Source of the DNA: Oscillospiraceae bacterium
GTDB lineage: Bacteria > Bacillota > Clostridia > Oscillospirales > Acutalibacteraceae
NCBI GenBank assembly: GCA_022508705.1
Contig: JAFLUO010000075.1
Location: 1-8,667 of the forward strand
Reading direction: 5' to 3'
Length of the DNA: 8,667 nt
This document shows, piece by piece, positions 1-7,010 of the stretch. Numbering within the stretch: position 1 is the stretch's first letter; each line of letters begins with the position of its first letter. A program made the position numbers and the translations under genes. A model generated the notes under the pieces. It was not told the origin of the DNA. It did not search any database and saw nothing but the letters and a program-made list of their open reading frames with translations.

Positions 1-214
1 CAGCGTTCTTTTTTTGTATAAGCGCATTTCCCAGTCCGCTGTCCACGAATACCTGGAGTATAGTCGTAAAAACTGTTACAAGCGCAACCGTTCCGTATAC
101 AGACGGGTCAAGCAAACGTGCAAGCACAATGGATACTACGAATGTGACGCCCTGCGCTCCGCACCGTTCAAGAAACCGCCATAGGAAATTGTTAAATACA
201 GTTTTACTTTTCAA
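1..214 (-). CDS. Wzx-type oligosaccharide flippase (MOP superfamily, WzxC/TuaB-like), N-terminal part
   Basis: This frame runs off the left edge, so only the first 71 residues are visible. It starts at a TTG (212-214) with an AAGGTG ribosome binding site 7 nt upstream, and an in-frame stop lies at 233-235. The protein begins MKSKTVFNNFLWRFLERCGA, followed by GVTFVVSIVLARLLDPSVYG at about residues 22-41. The ER-x-GAQG and LARLLDP-x-x-YG signatures are typical of the N-terminus of WzxC/TuaB-type polysaccharide exporters. Two hydrophobic stretches (about 20-36 and 41-58) fit the first two of the usual 12-14 membrane helices. In this family the protein flips undecaprenyl-diphosphate-linked repeat units to the outer face of the membrane. 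It lies 27 nt after the GT56 gene, in the same direction, as the last visible gene of the operon. The family call is firm; the substrate is unknown. Confidence 0.88.
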   Translation of the reverse strand, partial: MKSKTVFNNFLWRFLERCGAQGVTFVVSIVLARLLDPSVYGTVALVTVFTTILQVFVDSGLGNALIQKKNA

Positions 215-221
215 AATAAAG

Positions 222-227
222 CACCTT
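222..227 (-). promoter_or_regulatory. Ribosome binding site deciding the TTG start of the flippase gene
   Basis: On the minus strand the sequence reads AAGGTG, 7 nt before the TTG at 214. No ATG or GTG in this frame lies between the upstream stop (233-235) and the conserved N-terminal motif, so the TTG start rests on this site. Confidence 0.7.
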
Positions 228-241
228 ATTCTTTAATATTA

Positions 242-1324
242 TTATTTGGATACGCCTTCAAAGACATCTCTCCAGCGCTGTACATTCGTTTCATAATCAC
301 GCACTGACTTCACAAATGCAGTGGCATCTGTCATATCAACATCTTGAATTAACTCCGAAAACGATATTTTTTCAAGCCCTTCGCTCTTTTGAATGTTAAC
401 GCCGTTTTCTTTAAAATATTTGTACATTACACCGCTTGATCGCGTATAAATTTTCTTTTGCATATAAAGAAGCGGATAAACATTTCCCAGTCCGATTTGT
501 CTTTCCGTATGAAAGACAGCTATATCCATATTTTGAAGAAATTCAATATATTTCGGCAAGTCCATATAATCTTTAACTACCGTAACATAATCGGATAAAA
601 CATTTTTCGCATATTCTTCTACAAGCTTTATATAATCTGCATTTCCGTAACTCAAAGGGATATAAATATGTATATTATAATTTTGCTTTGCAAACCGCGA
701 CAACCAATCAATTACCGTTTTGTGCTGCAAAATAGGATTTGCCTGATGCCCGATAATTATGTTTACAGGTTCAGCCTTACTGACTTTTTCCTGTATTTTA
801 GTGACAACGGGCGGGTTATGATACAAAGGACTGCCCCCTCTTCCGCTGTATTTCGCAAAAAAAGTTGCTGCCCTGTTTCCGTATTTACTTTTGAATATGT
901 CAATATCGGGCGGGAAAATACCTACAAAGTATTTGACTTTTTTCTTAAACCTTTCATCTATCATTTTCTTTAATTTATTTGCCAAACCGGAACTGTAGTG
1001 ATCTTCATAAAGATCTATTCCCCAAGCAATCCATACTATTTTTTTCATTAAAGCAGGATTCAGCAATATCTTTAATTTAGTTTCAGTTGATAAAAAAAGA
1101 CTGTGTAGGAAAACTCGTTCGCTGTCTTTAATCAGCTCTATTATTTTGCTGTTATCATATTTTTCTAAAGTGAAAATCTTTCCTTTAAAGACTTCCGTAT
1201 TGCTTAAAGTTGTTCCTATCAAAAGAAGGGCATGCTCTGAAGTATCAAAATTTTCACAAATCAATTTTAAAAAAGTCTGAGCAGCACGTATATTCCCGCC
1301 ACCTATAATATGAAGATGTTTCAC
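242..1324 (-). CDS. GT56 family glycosyltransferase, WecF-like (TDP-Fuc4NAc:lipid II transferase relative)
   Basis: The protein has 360 residues, close to the length of Escherichia coli WecF. Features resembling WecF, in order: WGIDLYE at residues 101-107 (WecF has WGADLYE); IIIGHQANP at 189-197, the start of the nucleotide-sugar-binding half; IPLSYGN at 222-228 (WecF has a VPMGYP-like segment); and DIAVFHTERQIGLGN at 267-281 (WecF has a FARQQGIG-like segment). A C-terminal segment, NVQRW, aligns with the end of WecF. WecF adds 4-acetamido-4,6-dideoxygalactose from TDP-Fuc4NAc to ManNAcA-GlcNAc-PP-undecaprenol at the inner face of the membrane. Here I infer a late glycosyl transfer to a lipid-linked oligosaccharide; the donor sugar is not shown. 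The start chosen is GTG at 1322-1324, because GGAGGA lies 6 nt upstream. A longer in-frame start at 1366 would overlap the polymerase gene by 29 nt and has no comparable site. It lies 13 nt after the polymerase gene. Confidence 0.85.
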   Translation of the reverse strand: MKHLHIIGGGNIRAAQTFLKLICENFDTSEHALLLIGTTLSNTEVFKGKIFTLEKYDNSKIIELIKDSERVFLHSLFLSTETKLKILLNPALMKKIVWIAWGIDLYEDHYSSGLANKLKKMIDERFKKKVKYFVGIFPPDIDIFKSKYGNRAATFFAKYSGRGGSPLYHNPPVVTKIQEKVSKAEPVNIIIGHQANPILQHKTVIDWLSRFAKQNYNIHIYIPLSYGNADYIKLVEEYAKNVLSDYVTVVKDYMDLPKYIEFLQNMDIAVFHTERQIGLGNVYPLLYMQKKIYTRSSGVMYKYFKENGVNIQKSEGLEKISFSELIQDVDMTDATAFVKSVRDYETNVQRWRDVFEGVSK

Positions 1325-1330
1325 AAGAGA

Positions 1331-1336
1331 TCCTCC
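1331..1336 (-). promoter_or_regulatory. Ribosome binding site deciding the GTG start of the GT56 gene
   Basis: The minus strand reads GGAGGA just after the polymerase stop codon (1338-1340), with a 6-nt spacer to the GTG at 1324. It is among the strongest sites in the window and supports the shorter start over the one at 1366. Confidence 0.8.
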
Positions 1337-1337
1337 G

Positions 1338-2417
1338 TTATTTGAATATATAATTAACAAACGCACCTGACGGAGATACCAAATAGTACGCGGTCATCGC
1401 CATAGTTGCACCGACTGTTTTTAAGCGCTGGAAAGCCACATTTCTCGGTCCGCAGGAGCACGCCTCGGCAATCAGTATTATGTCAAACACAGCGAAATAC
1501 ATAGATACACGGAACATTTCCGCAATCATTATAACTGAGAGTATTCTAAAGGTCAGTGATGCTATGGCAAGGTTGCAAAGCCCTCGGTATTTTGCATCCT
1601 CAACTCCTAAATAATAGCTTACCAAGCAGAATATCAATATAAAACCGAAAATAATAACACCTGCAATTGAAAGTCCGCTTTCTTTTTCAAGATAACCGCT
1701 GTATGTTTCGTCCGTTCCCATAAAGTTTATGAAGCCTGCAAGGAAGAATCGCCTGTTGAGTATAACCACAACAGCGCCTAAAGCTAAAATTATCAGGTTG
1801 CGCATACGCAATTTAAACCAATAAAGAGGATACGCTAAAATGAATATAATTGCCGTACTGTGGAACTGGGTAGCAATCAAAACAAGTAAAATAAATTTTA
1901 TAATTTTTTTGTTTTCCATGTATTTAAACGAAAACATCAGAATAGCAAATGCTAAAGTCTGACGCATTCCGCTCATGGCAAATCCTAGACTACCGACGGT
2001 TATCAATACTATATAACTTATATATACATTTGAGGAATAACGGCCTACAAGCCAATATATGGAAAATGCATAAATAAATCCTATCAGCAAATACCATTGA
2101 CGGAAACTAAAACCTATGTGTGAAAACAGCGAACCGAAGATATAATAAAGCGGGTCCTTTGCGGTATCTATAATATATTGATAATTGCCCCACGTATAAT
2201 TACTGTAACGTCTGAAAGCTCTGTAGTATTGTATAAGGTCATTATTGCTCTGTTCGGACTGTAATGCAATAACCAAAAACACAGCAAAAAAAGCCGCCAT
2301 TAAAAATATTTTTTCTCTTGTCAGCGAACGGTTATGAAAAGTCAGTCGCCGCTTTGAATAGTGCAAATTTGCAAGCACAAATAGTATTAAAACAAAGATG
2401 CCTAAAATATAATACAT
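1338..2417 (-). CDS. EpsG family oligosaccharide polymerase (Wzy-like), integral membrane
   Basis: The protein has 359 residues and is strongly hydrophobic, with about 9-11 likely membrane helices (for example near residues 2-16, 36-52, 107-125, 131-148, 172-197, 206-221, 250-270, 305-320 and 334-347). The EpsG signature is visible in the middle: GMRQTLAFAIL at 150-160, a KYMENKK stretch at 165-171, then QFHSTAIIFILAYPLYW at 184-200, with the conserved Arg-Gln and His. An early periplasmic-type segment, NNDLIQYYRAF at 58-68, also fits the family, where a D-x-x-x-Y region follows the second helix. Such proteins join flipped repeat units into long chains on the outer face of the membrane. The ATG at 2417 begins a typical MYYILG N-terminus. 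No good ribosome binding site sits at normal spacing; a TAAGGG overlaps the stop of the gene before, about 13 nt upstream, so translation may depend on coupling to that gene. Confidence 0.87.
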   Translation of the reverse strand: MYYILGIFVLILFVLANLHYSKRRLTFHNRSLTREKIFLMAAFFAVFLVIALQSEQSNNDLIQYYRAFRRYSNYTWGNYQYIIDTAKDPLYYIFGSLFSHIGFSFRQWYLLIGFIYAFSIYWLVGRYSSNVYISYIVLITVGSLGFAMSGMRQTLAFAILMFSFKYMENKKIIKFILLVLIATQFHSTAIIFILAYPLYWFKLRMRNLIILALGAVVVILNRRFFLAGFINFMGTDETYSGYLEKESGLSIAGVIIFGFILIFCLVSYYLGVEDAKYRGLCNLAIASLTFRILSVIMIAEMFRVSMYFAVFDIILIAEACSCGPRNVAFQRLKTVGATMAMTAYYLVSPSGAFVNYIFK

Positions 2418-2433
2418 ACTCTAATTCTTACCC

Positions 2434-3651
2434 TTACTGTTTGTTTGAAAGCCTTTGGAACAAGGCATAATACTGTGAAATATTTTTTTCCATATTAAAG
2501 CTTTGGACAGCAAAATCACGACATTTTTCTGAATATGCGGATTTGCCGTTACTCAAAACAGTCCTTATCTCGCTGAGCATTTTTGAGATATCATTTACTG
2601 GTACAACTGCACCGCAGTCCTTTCCCACAAGCTCCGGATTTGCCGTAGAGTTAAAGCAGACAACAGGAGTACCACATGAGAGTGCCTCTGCGGTGACCTT
2701 GCCGAAGGTTTCTTCCAAAGACGGCTGTAAAAAAACATCTGTCGCTGAATAATATTTCACCAATTCTTCTACGGAATTCGTTGCAGGCATGCTTATTATT
2801 TTATCGGGAAGTGTTACATTAGCATTAATATTTCCAACCATCACTATTCTTTCACTATCTGAAAGCTTTTTGGAAAGTTCAATAACTGTTTCAAGCCCTT
2901 TTTCACGGCTCCACCCCGATGCGGCGGCTAAAATCATCTTTTTACCGCCGAGCCCTAACTGCTCACGCAAATCGTAAACGTCAACAGGCTTAAAAACATC
3001 TGTATCTATCCAGTTATATATTTTAATGATCTCACGAGCATTTTTGAAAATCGGTGCTTTTTTCGCTTCGTTTGTCAGCCACTGTGACACGCCCACAACG
3101 GCAAGACGCGGAATGCTGTTGAATAACCGTTCTTTGTCACGGAACATTTCAGCTGAACGGTCAAAAAACCAACTCTTATTATATTTTTTAAGGCTGGGGC
3201 AGTCACGGCACTCTGTTTGCCACTTATAGCAGCCGCTTGAAGTATAATGACAGCATTTGCCCGTGAAAAACCAACAGTCGTGTAATACTGCAACGGTTGC
3301 TATATCATTTTCTGCTAAAAATGAGAACAGCATTGGCAAATTGATATAATTCCCGTGCAAATTTCTCAGTATCACTATATCAGGTTCAAACTCTTTTGTA
3401 AACCGTAGGAGTTTTCCGGTTTCTCTTTTTGAAAAATAAGCCTGTTTGCCCGACAAACGTGAAAAAAGCCCGTGCAGCTTTACGTCGTAAGCATTACCGA
3501 TAACGTACTCTGCATTTTTATCGACCGAAACGCCCTTTGAATATGCGGTTACACAGGTATCTCCGTGCTCAATCAAATAATTGCTCATTTCACAACAGGT
3601 GCGCCCTGTGGAAGCAACTTTATTTACAGCATTTATCTGTAATACCTTCAT
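2434..3651 (-). CDS. GT4 family glycosyltransferase with a cysteine-rich N-domain block
   Basis: The protein has 405 residues with a GT-B two-domain plan. The N-terminal Rossmann start is MKVLQINAVNKVASTGRTC. A block at about residues 124-152 reads HDCWFFTG, then CCHYTSSGCYKWQTECRDCP, giving cysteines 126, 133, 134, 141, 148 and 151; this pattern recurs in WcaC-like and other capsule GT4 enzymes. The donor-binding domain has a SGWSREKGLE segment at 245-254, replacing the usual G-R-x-x-x-x-KG motif, and EETFGKVTAEAL at 313-324, where Glu314 and Glu322 form the EX7E motif of retaining enzymes. It should transfer a sugar from a nucleotide donor to the lipid-linked chain in the cytoplasm; the sugar is unknown. 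ATG 3649-3651 is chosen because AAAGGAT lies upstream with a 9-nt spacer. A GTG at 3675 would add eight residues and overlap the previous gene. It starts 7 nt after that gene and is followed 16 nt later by the polymerase gene. Confidence 0.9.
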   Translation of the reverse strand: MKVLQINAVNKVASTGRTCCEMSNYLIEHGDTCVTAYSKGVSVDKNAEYVIGNAYDVKLHGLFSRLSGKQAYFSKRETGKLLRFTKEFEPDIVILRNLHGNYINLPMLFSFLAENDIATVAVLHDCWFFTGKCCHYTSSGCYKWQTECRDCPSLKKYNKSWFFDRSAEMFRDKERLFNSIPRLAVVGVSQWLTNEAKKAPIFKNAREIIKIYNWIDTDVFKPVDVYDLREQLGLGGKKMILAAASGWSREKGLETVIELSKKLSDSERIVMVGNINANVTLPDKIISMPATNSVEELVKYYSATDVFLQPSLEETFGKVTAEALSCGTPVVCFNSTANPELVGKDCGAVVPVNDISKMLSEIRTVLSNGKSAYSEKCRDFAVQSFNMEKNISQYYALFQRLSNKQ

Positions 3652-3658
3652 AAATATT

Positions 3659-4948
3659 TTATCCTTTATTTTCACAGATCGCTTTTAAGTCGTCTGCGAG
3701 CATTGTCTGCATAGTGGTTTTATCGTGATGCTTTGCGCCGCATTCATATGCTTTTTTGCCGTAATCCACGATTTGCTCACGGTTTTCGCACAGAGCTTTG
3801 AGATTTTCATATACCTCGGGAGCGCTTTTCGCTACTACGGCGGCACCGTTATCAATTAAATGCTTAATTGACGCCTCGTCGTCTTTGCCCACCGCAAAAA
3901 TGCATTTGCCCATATGGAAATAGTCAACCAGCTTTGTGGAAAAGGACTGATGCACCGTCAATCTGCTTTGCAATGACAGACCCTCAATATGTACCAAAAT
4001 GTCCGCCTCACGCTGTAAAGTCTGCACCGTTTCGTAAGACACGGGCGGGTGAATTTTCGAGCCGTTTTTGCTCAAAGCATTTTTCATCTTTTTAGTAAGC
4101 GGTGTGGCACTGTATATATTCAGTTCTATATCATTTCCCTCATCATTTAATTTTTCTATTGCATCGGAAATGAGCTCCAGTGATTTCCATCGATCAACGC
4201 CCAAGTTTCCCGTATAGAGCATTTTGATTTTACCCTCGGGAGCCGCCCACTCAGGAGCAGGCGCAGTGAAATCGGCAAATTTGGTCAAAATTTTGCAGTT
4301 AGTTTTAAAACACTTTTCGTATTCATCTTTTTGAATATCGGATATTACATAGAATTTTTCTGCTTTTTTTGCAACCTTACGCATAGCTGCTCTGTCAATA
4401 AACAGGTTAATCCACCTAAGCGGTGACAGATAAAACTGTTTTAACGAGTAATTATTATCCCAAGCATATAACATTAACTTTACATTTGTAACGGATAACA
4501 CATACAAAATCAGATTGTTTAAAAACGAAAGATTCGACAATAAGGTGAAAATTACATCGGGATCATATTCCTCAACAAAATTTCTCAACTCAGCTAATTT
4601 CCATTTTCCTGTTTTCCAAATTAAATTTTGCAACCAAAAGAATACGGTCCAACGGCGTTTTTTCATGAAATTTATTATGCCTTGTTCTTTTTTATCCGAC
4701 CGATTTTCAGTATTTTTATTTTGATCGCACGAAACTCTTTTTCCCACAGGTGATTTTTTTAAAATACCGTTGATTATCATCTTTTCGGTAATGCAAAAGC
4801 CTTGGGAAATTTTCGGATCGGGAGTTCCTGCCCTTGTATAAATACTGGCAAACTCAATGTTTTCCATGTCCTCAAAAACATTTAAAAAAGTATTTCCCAC
4901 ACTTATTTCCTGAATTATCGGAGAGGCTGAAATAAAAAGTACACGCAC
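3659..4948 (-). CDS. Divergent GT4-like glycosyltransferase
   Basis: The protein has 429 residues. Its C-terminal half looks like a GT-B donor-binding domain: KMLYTGNLGVDRWKSLELI at about residues 242-260 (the G-x-L-x-x-x-R segment), IYSATP at 278-283, READILVHIEG at 313-323, and FSTKLVDYFHMGKCIFAVG at 336-354, the segment that in many family members carries the K-x-x-x-Y-x-x-x-G pattern. A classical EX7E pair is not obvious. The N-terminal half is poorly conserved, apart from MRVLFISASP at the start and DPDVIFTLLSN at 129-139, typical of the fold. Residues 64-100 form a basic, polar stretch (KKSPVGKRVSCDQNKNT and on) that looks like a flexible insert or membrane-contact loop. It probably adds one sugar to the lipid-linked repeat unit; donor and linkage are unknown. 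The start is GTG 4946-4948, 5 nt after the CapK-like gene, with AGGAG 8 nt upstream. Confidence 0.8.
   Translation of the reverse strand: MRVLFISASPIIQEISVGNTFLNVFEDMENIEFASIYTRAGTPDPKISQGFCITEKMIINGILKKSPVGKRVSCDQNKNTENRSDKKEQGIINFMKKRRWTVFFWLQNLIWKTGKWKLAELRNFVEEYDPDVIFTLLSNLSFLNNLILYVLSVTNVKLMLYAWDNNYSLKQFYLSPLRWINLFIDRAAMRKVAKKAEKFYVISDIQKDEYEKCFKTNCKILTKFADFTAPAPEWAAPEGKIKMLYTGNLGVDRWKSLELISDAIEKLNDEGNDIELNIYSATPLTKKMKNALSKNGSKIHPPVSYETVQTLQREADILVHIEGLSLQSRLTVHQSFSTKLVDYFHMGKCIFAVGKDDEASIKHLIDNGAAVVAKSAPEVYENLKALCENREQIVDYGKKAYECGAKHHDKTTMQTMLADDLKAICENKG
3661..3667 (-). promoter_or_regulatory. Ribosome binding site deciding the ATG start of the Cys-rich GT4 gene
   Basis: The minus strand reads AAAGGAT within the last codons of the preceding glycosyltransferase gene, 9 nt before the ATG at 3651. 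It overlaps that gene's TAA (3659-3661), which suggests translational coupling, and it lies inside the longer frame starting at 3675, arguing against that start. Confidence 0.7.
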
Positions 4949-4953
4949 AGTTT

Positions 4954-6318
4954 TTACTCCTGAATATTATTCTTTATCATTCTGAATTTACCGCTTTTCT
5001 CTCTCGGTATTTCATCGACGTGAAAGATAGTAAGCTTTGTATTTTCACCGAATTTATGCCTAAACTCCTTTTCAATCAGCCTATCGTATTCTTCTTCATA
5101 AAGATTTTTATCAACTTCAAGCAGCAGTGTTACTTCTTCCATTTTATCCTGCACAAACTGTGAACGGACAACCACGTTGGGTAAATATTTTAACAGATTG
5201 GAAACATTACCGGCGTTGATTTTTGCACCTTCAGCGGTATAAAGAAAATCAAGGCGTCTGCCCTCTATTGACTTTACGATGGGTGAATTGTTCCCGCAGG
5301 AGCAAGTGCCGTCCTCATCGAAAACCATTCTGTCACCGATACGGTATCGGATAAGCGGCGTTCCGTGTGTGGTAAAGCTTGTAACGAGCACTTCGTCGGT
5401 ATCATCATACTTTTCAAATATACCGCTTGACAAATCAACGTGCAAGACTTGATTTTCACAGTCATATACAAACGGTGCACCCTCACTGGATGCATACAGA
5501 TTGTAGACCTTACAACCAAACACTCTTTCAAGCAAGGCACGTCCGCTTTCGGTAAGCGTTTCAGACGTGGGAAATATCCCTACAGGAGTAAACTCAGCTT
5601 TTATATTATGTCTTTCCATATAGCCTGCTATATCGCACATTGAAGTAAAGAAACCATCGATCGCCTGCGGCTTGAATTTATTCAGGCTGTCGACATAATA
5701 TTTCATATTTTCCTCTGTAATATGGAATGATGAATAAATCATCTGCTTACAGGCTTTATTATAACGCCAAAACACCTTTTTCTTTTGGTTCGGCGGTATG
5801 ATATGCTTGCCGTTAAAGGTCGCTCTTTTCATTTTAAGATGCAAGTAACCCACATTCCGTTTGAAATGGTCAAGATTAGCCATTCGTTTCATCTTATCTT
5901 CATTCGCCTCAATAAACGAAAGCGATGTTCCGGTCGTTCCGCCGGTATGGCCCCAATGATACGCGCCTACCGTTTTAACCATACAAGCATCAATATTGGC
6001 GCGAAGCATCTCTTTATCTACAATAGGAAGTCTTTTTAAATCTTCAACAGTTTGTATGGAGTCAATATCAATATCTTTATACAGTTCATGATAAAACTTG
6101 CTGTTTTCATACGCAAAACGCACGAATTTCACCATTTCACTGCGTTGATATTCCAGCTTATCCTCCAGTGACCATGTATCAAAATCCTTTAAAAAATCAA
6201 GGTATTCATAATACGTTTTGCCGTATCTGGATTTTTCATTTTGATATCCTTTAACCGTAGTCATAAGATTTTGCATAATTATCGGTGCGTGGTCATACAC
6301 AGTTTGAAGAATATCCAT
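4954..6318 (-). CDS. CapK/PaaK-like adenylate-forming enzyme (phenylacetate-CoA ligase family) in a polysaccharide locus
   Basis: The protein has 454 residues from ATG 6318. Motifs of the PaaK/CapK branch of the ANL superfamily are present: GHTGGTTGTS at about residues 123-132 (phosphate-binding loop), YASSEGAP at 275-282 (adenine and substrate pocket), TPLIRYRIGD at 320-329 (with the Asp that usually binds the ribose), GRRLDF at 353-358 near the domain hinge, and EKSGKFRMIKN at 440-450 with a candidate catalytic lysine at 444. A C-x-C-G motif (Cys339, Cys341) precedes the hinge. The family activates a carboxylate with ATP to an acyl-adenylate and often then a CoA thioester. Members in capsule loci (CapK) have no settled role; supplying or attaching an acyl or amino-acid group to the polymer is a plausible inference. 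GTG at 6321 is an alternative start one codon longer. The gap to the acetyltransferase gene upstream is 65 nt, wider than most here. Confidence 0.88.
   Translation of the reverse strand: MDILQTVYDHAPIIMQNLMTTVKGYQNEKSRYGKTYYEYLDFLKDFDTWSLEDKLEYQRSEMVKFVRFAYENSKFYHELYKDIDIDSIQTVEDLKRLPIVDKEMLRANIDACMVKTVGAYHWGHTGGTTGTSLSFIEANEDKMKRMANLDHFKRNVGYLHLKMKRATFNGKHIIPPNQKKKVFWRYNKACKQMIYSSFHITEENMKYYVDSLNKFKPQAIDGFFTSMCDIAGYMERHNIKAEFTPVGIFPTSETLTESGRALLERVFGCKVYNLYASSEGAPFVYDCENQVLHVDLSSGIFEKYDDTDEVLVTSFTTHGTPLIRYRIGDRMVFDEDGTCSCGNNSPIVKSIEGRRLDFLYTAEGAKINAGNVSNLLKYLPNVVVRSQFVQDKMEEVTLLLEVDKNLYEEEYDRLIEKEFRHKFGENTKLTIFHVDEIPREKSGKFRMIKNNIQE
4957..4961 (-). promoter_or_regulatory. Ribosome binding site for the GTG start at 4948
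   Basis: The minus strand reads AGGAG, 8 nt before the GTG. It is formed by the last sense codons (Gln-Glu) of the CapK-like gene, so ribosomes ending that gene are placed to restart here. Confidence 0.7.
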
Positions 6319-6326
6319 CACAAATT

Positions 6327-6332
6327 CTCCTT
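6327..6332 (-). promoter_or_regulatory. Ribosome binding site of the CapK-like gene
   Basis: The minus strand reads AAGGAG, 8 nt before ATG 6318 and 5 nt before the adjacent GTG 6321. The spacing favours the ATG, though only one residue is at stake. Confidence 0.75.
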
Positions 6333-6383
6333 ATAACATTTAATCATTAATTGTATTCCATACCGAAAGCTATAATTAGGAAC

Positions 6384-6950
6384 TCAGCCTTTAGCGCTAT
6401 CAATCGGTAATATTGTGGCCTCTCTTTTTTGTACCAATACTGAATTATCGGGAATTCTTCCCGAAACAACACTTCCTGCACCAATAACGCAATTGTTCCC
6501 GATTGTTGTCCCACGTAAAATCATCGTATTAGCACCAATCCAGACATTATTGCCTATCTTTACCGGCGCCGTCTTAAACTTGCCTGCCTTTACTCCGCCT
6601 TCTGCTCGGAAATCATGGTCATGGTCATATATGTACACCGACGGTCCAAATTCTGTCCCAGCTCCTACGACAATCTTCTCCCTACATACAAAAATACAAT
6701 TATAATTGATCTTTACACCGTCTTCTATTATTAATTCAGCATTCTTTCTAACCTTGAATTTACAGCCGCTGTGAGCCCTGACCATTTTCCCAAGCCGAAC
6801 CTTAGCACCTCGGTTTATCTCAAACACAATGTTAGGGGAAAAACGTTCAATCAGCTTCACACTCAATCCGTTCCAGTTAAAAATTTTCAAAAGTCCAAAA
6901 CGAATGGCTGAATGAATTACGCTAATAACATTATTGAACAGTCTTCTCAT
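6384..6950 (-). CDS. Left-handed beta-helix (hexapeptide-repeat) O-acetyltransferase, WcaF/maltose acetyltransferase-like
   Basis: The protein has 188 residues from ATG 6948-6950. The N-terminal 40 residues hold an amphipathic or hydrophobic segment (VISVIHSAIRFGLLKIFNW, about 8-26) that may contact the membrane. From about residue 45 it shows imperfect hexapeptide repeats (such as AELIIEDGV and EKIVVGAGTEFG). The motif YDHDHDF at 108-114 carries the likely catalytic histidine. The repeats end in IGNNVWIGANTMILRGTTIG at 132-151 and NNCVIGAGSVVSGRIPDNS, the classic C-terminal signature of the family. The expected reaction is acetyl transfer from acetyl-CoA to a sugar hydroxyl on the nucleotide sugar, lipid-linked unit or polymer; transfer to an amino group cannot be excluded. 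A TTG at 6968 would add six residues, but they encode the GGAGGA ribosome binding site itself, so the ATG is preferred. It is flanked by the two widest gaps of the operon (60 and 65 nt). Confidence 0.9.
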   Translation of the reverse strand: MRRLFNNVISVIHSAIRFGLLKIFNWNGLSVKLIERFSPNIVFEINRGAKVRLGKMVRAHSGCKFKVRKNAELIIEDGVKINYNCIFVCREKIVVGAGTEFGPSVYIYDHDHDFRAEGGVKAGKFKTAPVKIGNNVWIGANTMILRGTTIGNNCVIGAGSVVSGRIPDNSVLVQKREATILPIDSAKG

Positions 6951-6956
6951 CGCTTT

Positions 6957-6962
6957 TCCTCC
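6957..6962 (-). promoter_or_regulatory. Ribosome binding site deciding the ATG start of the acetyltransferase gene
   Basis: The minus strand reads GGAGGA with a 6-nt spacer to ATG 6950. It lies inside the longer frame that opens at TTG 6968, which makes that longer start unlikely. Confidence 0.8.
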
Positions 6963-7010
6963 GATCAATAACCAATAATCTCTCTCATTTGCTTATTAAT
7001 AATTCCAATT

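Noticed and set aside
668..973. 101-codon plus-strand frame opposite the GT56 gene, and other plus-strand frames across the window.
   Set aside because: All lie antisense to well-supported genes, and their translations show no family motifs.
1325..1366. Longer start for the GT56 gene at 1366.
   Set aside because: It would overlap the polymerase gene, has no ribosome binding site, and the added residues encode the GGAGGA site used by the GTG at 1324.
5274..5540. 88-codon minus-strand frame inside the CapK-like gene.
   Set aside because: It is fully contained in a conserved coding region whose own frame carries the YASSEG and RYRIGD motifs; the alternate translation shows no domain.
6319..6383. 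Possible internal promoter or terminator in the 65-nt gap before the CapK-like gene.
   Set aside because: The gap is AT-rich, but I found no convincing -35/-10 pair at proper spacing and no stem-loop followed by a T run.
6951..6968. TTG start for the acetyltransferase six codons upstream.
   Set aside because: The extra codons contain the GGAGGA ribosome binding site correctly spaced for the ATG at 6950.
6963..7010. Possible regulatory element or gene remnant between the dehydrogenase and acetyltransferase genes.
   Set aside because: No inverted repeat, promoter pair or homologous protein fragment could be seen; it looks like plain AT-rich spacer.
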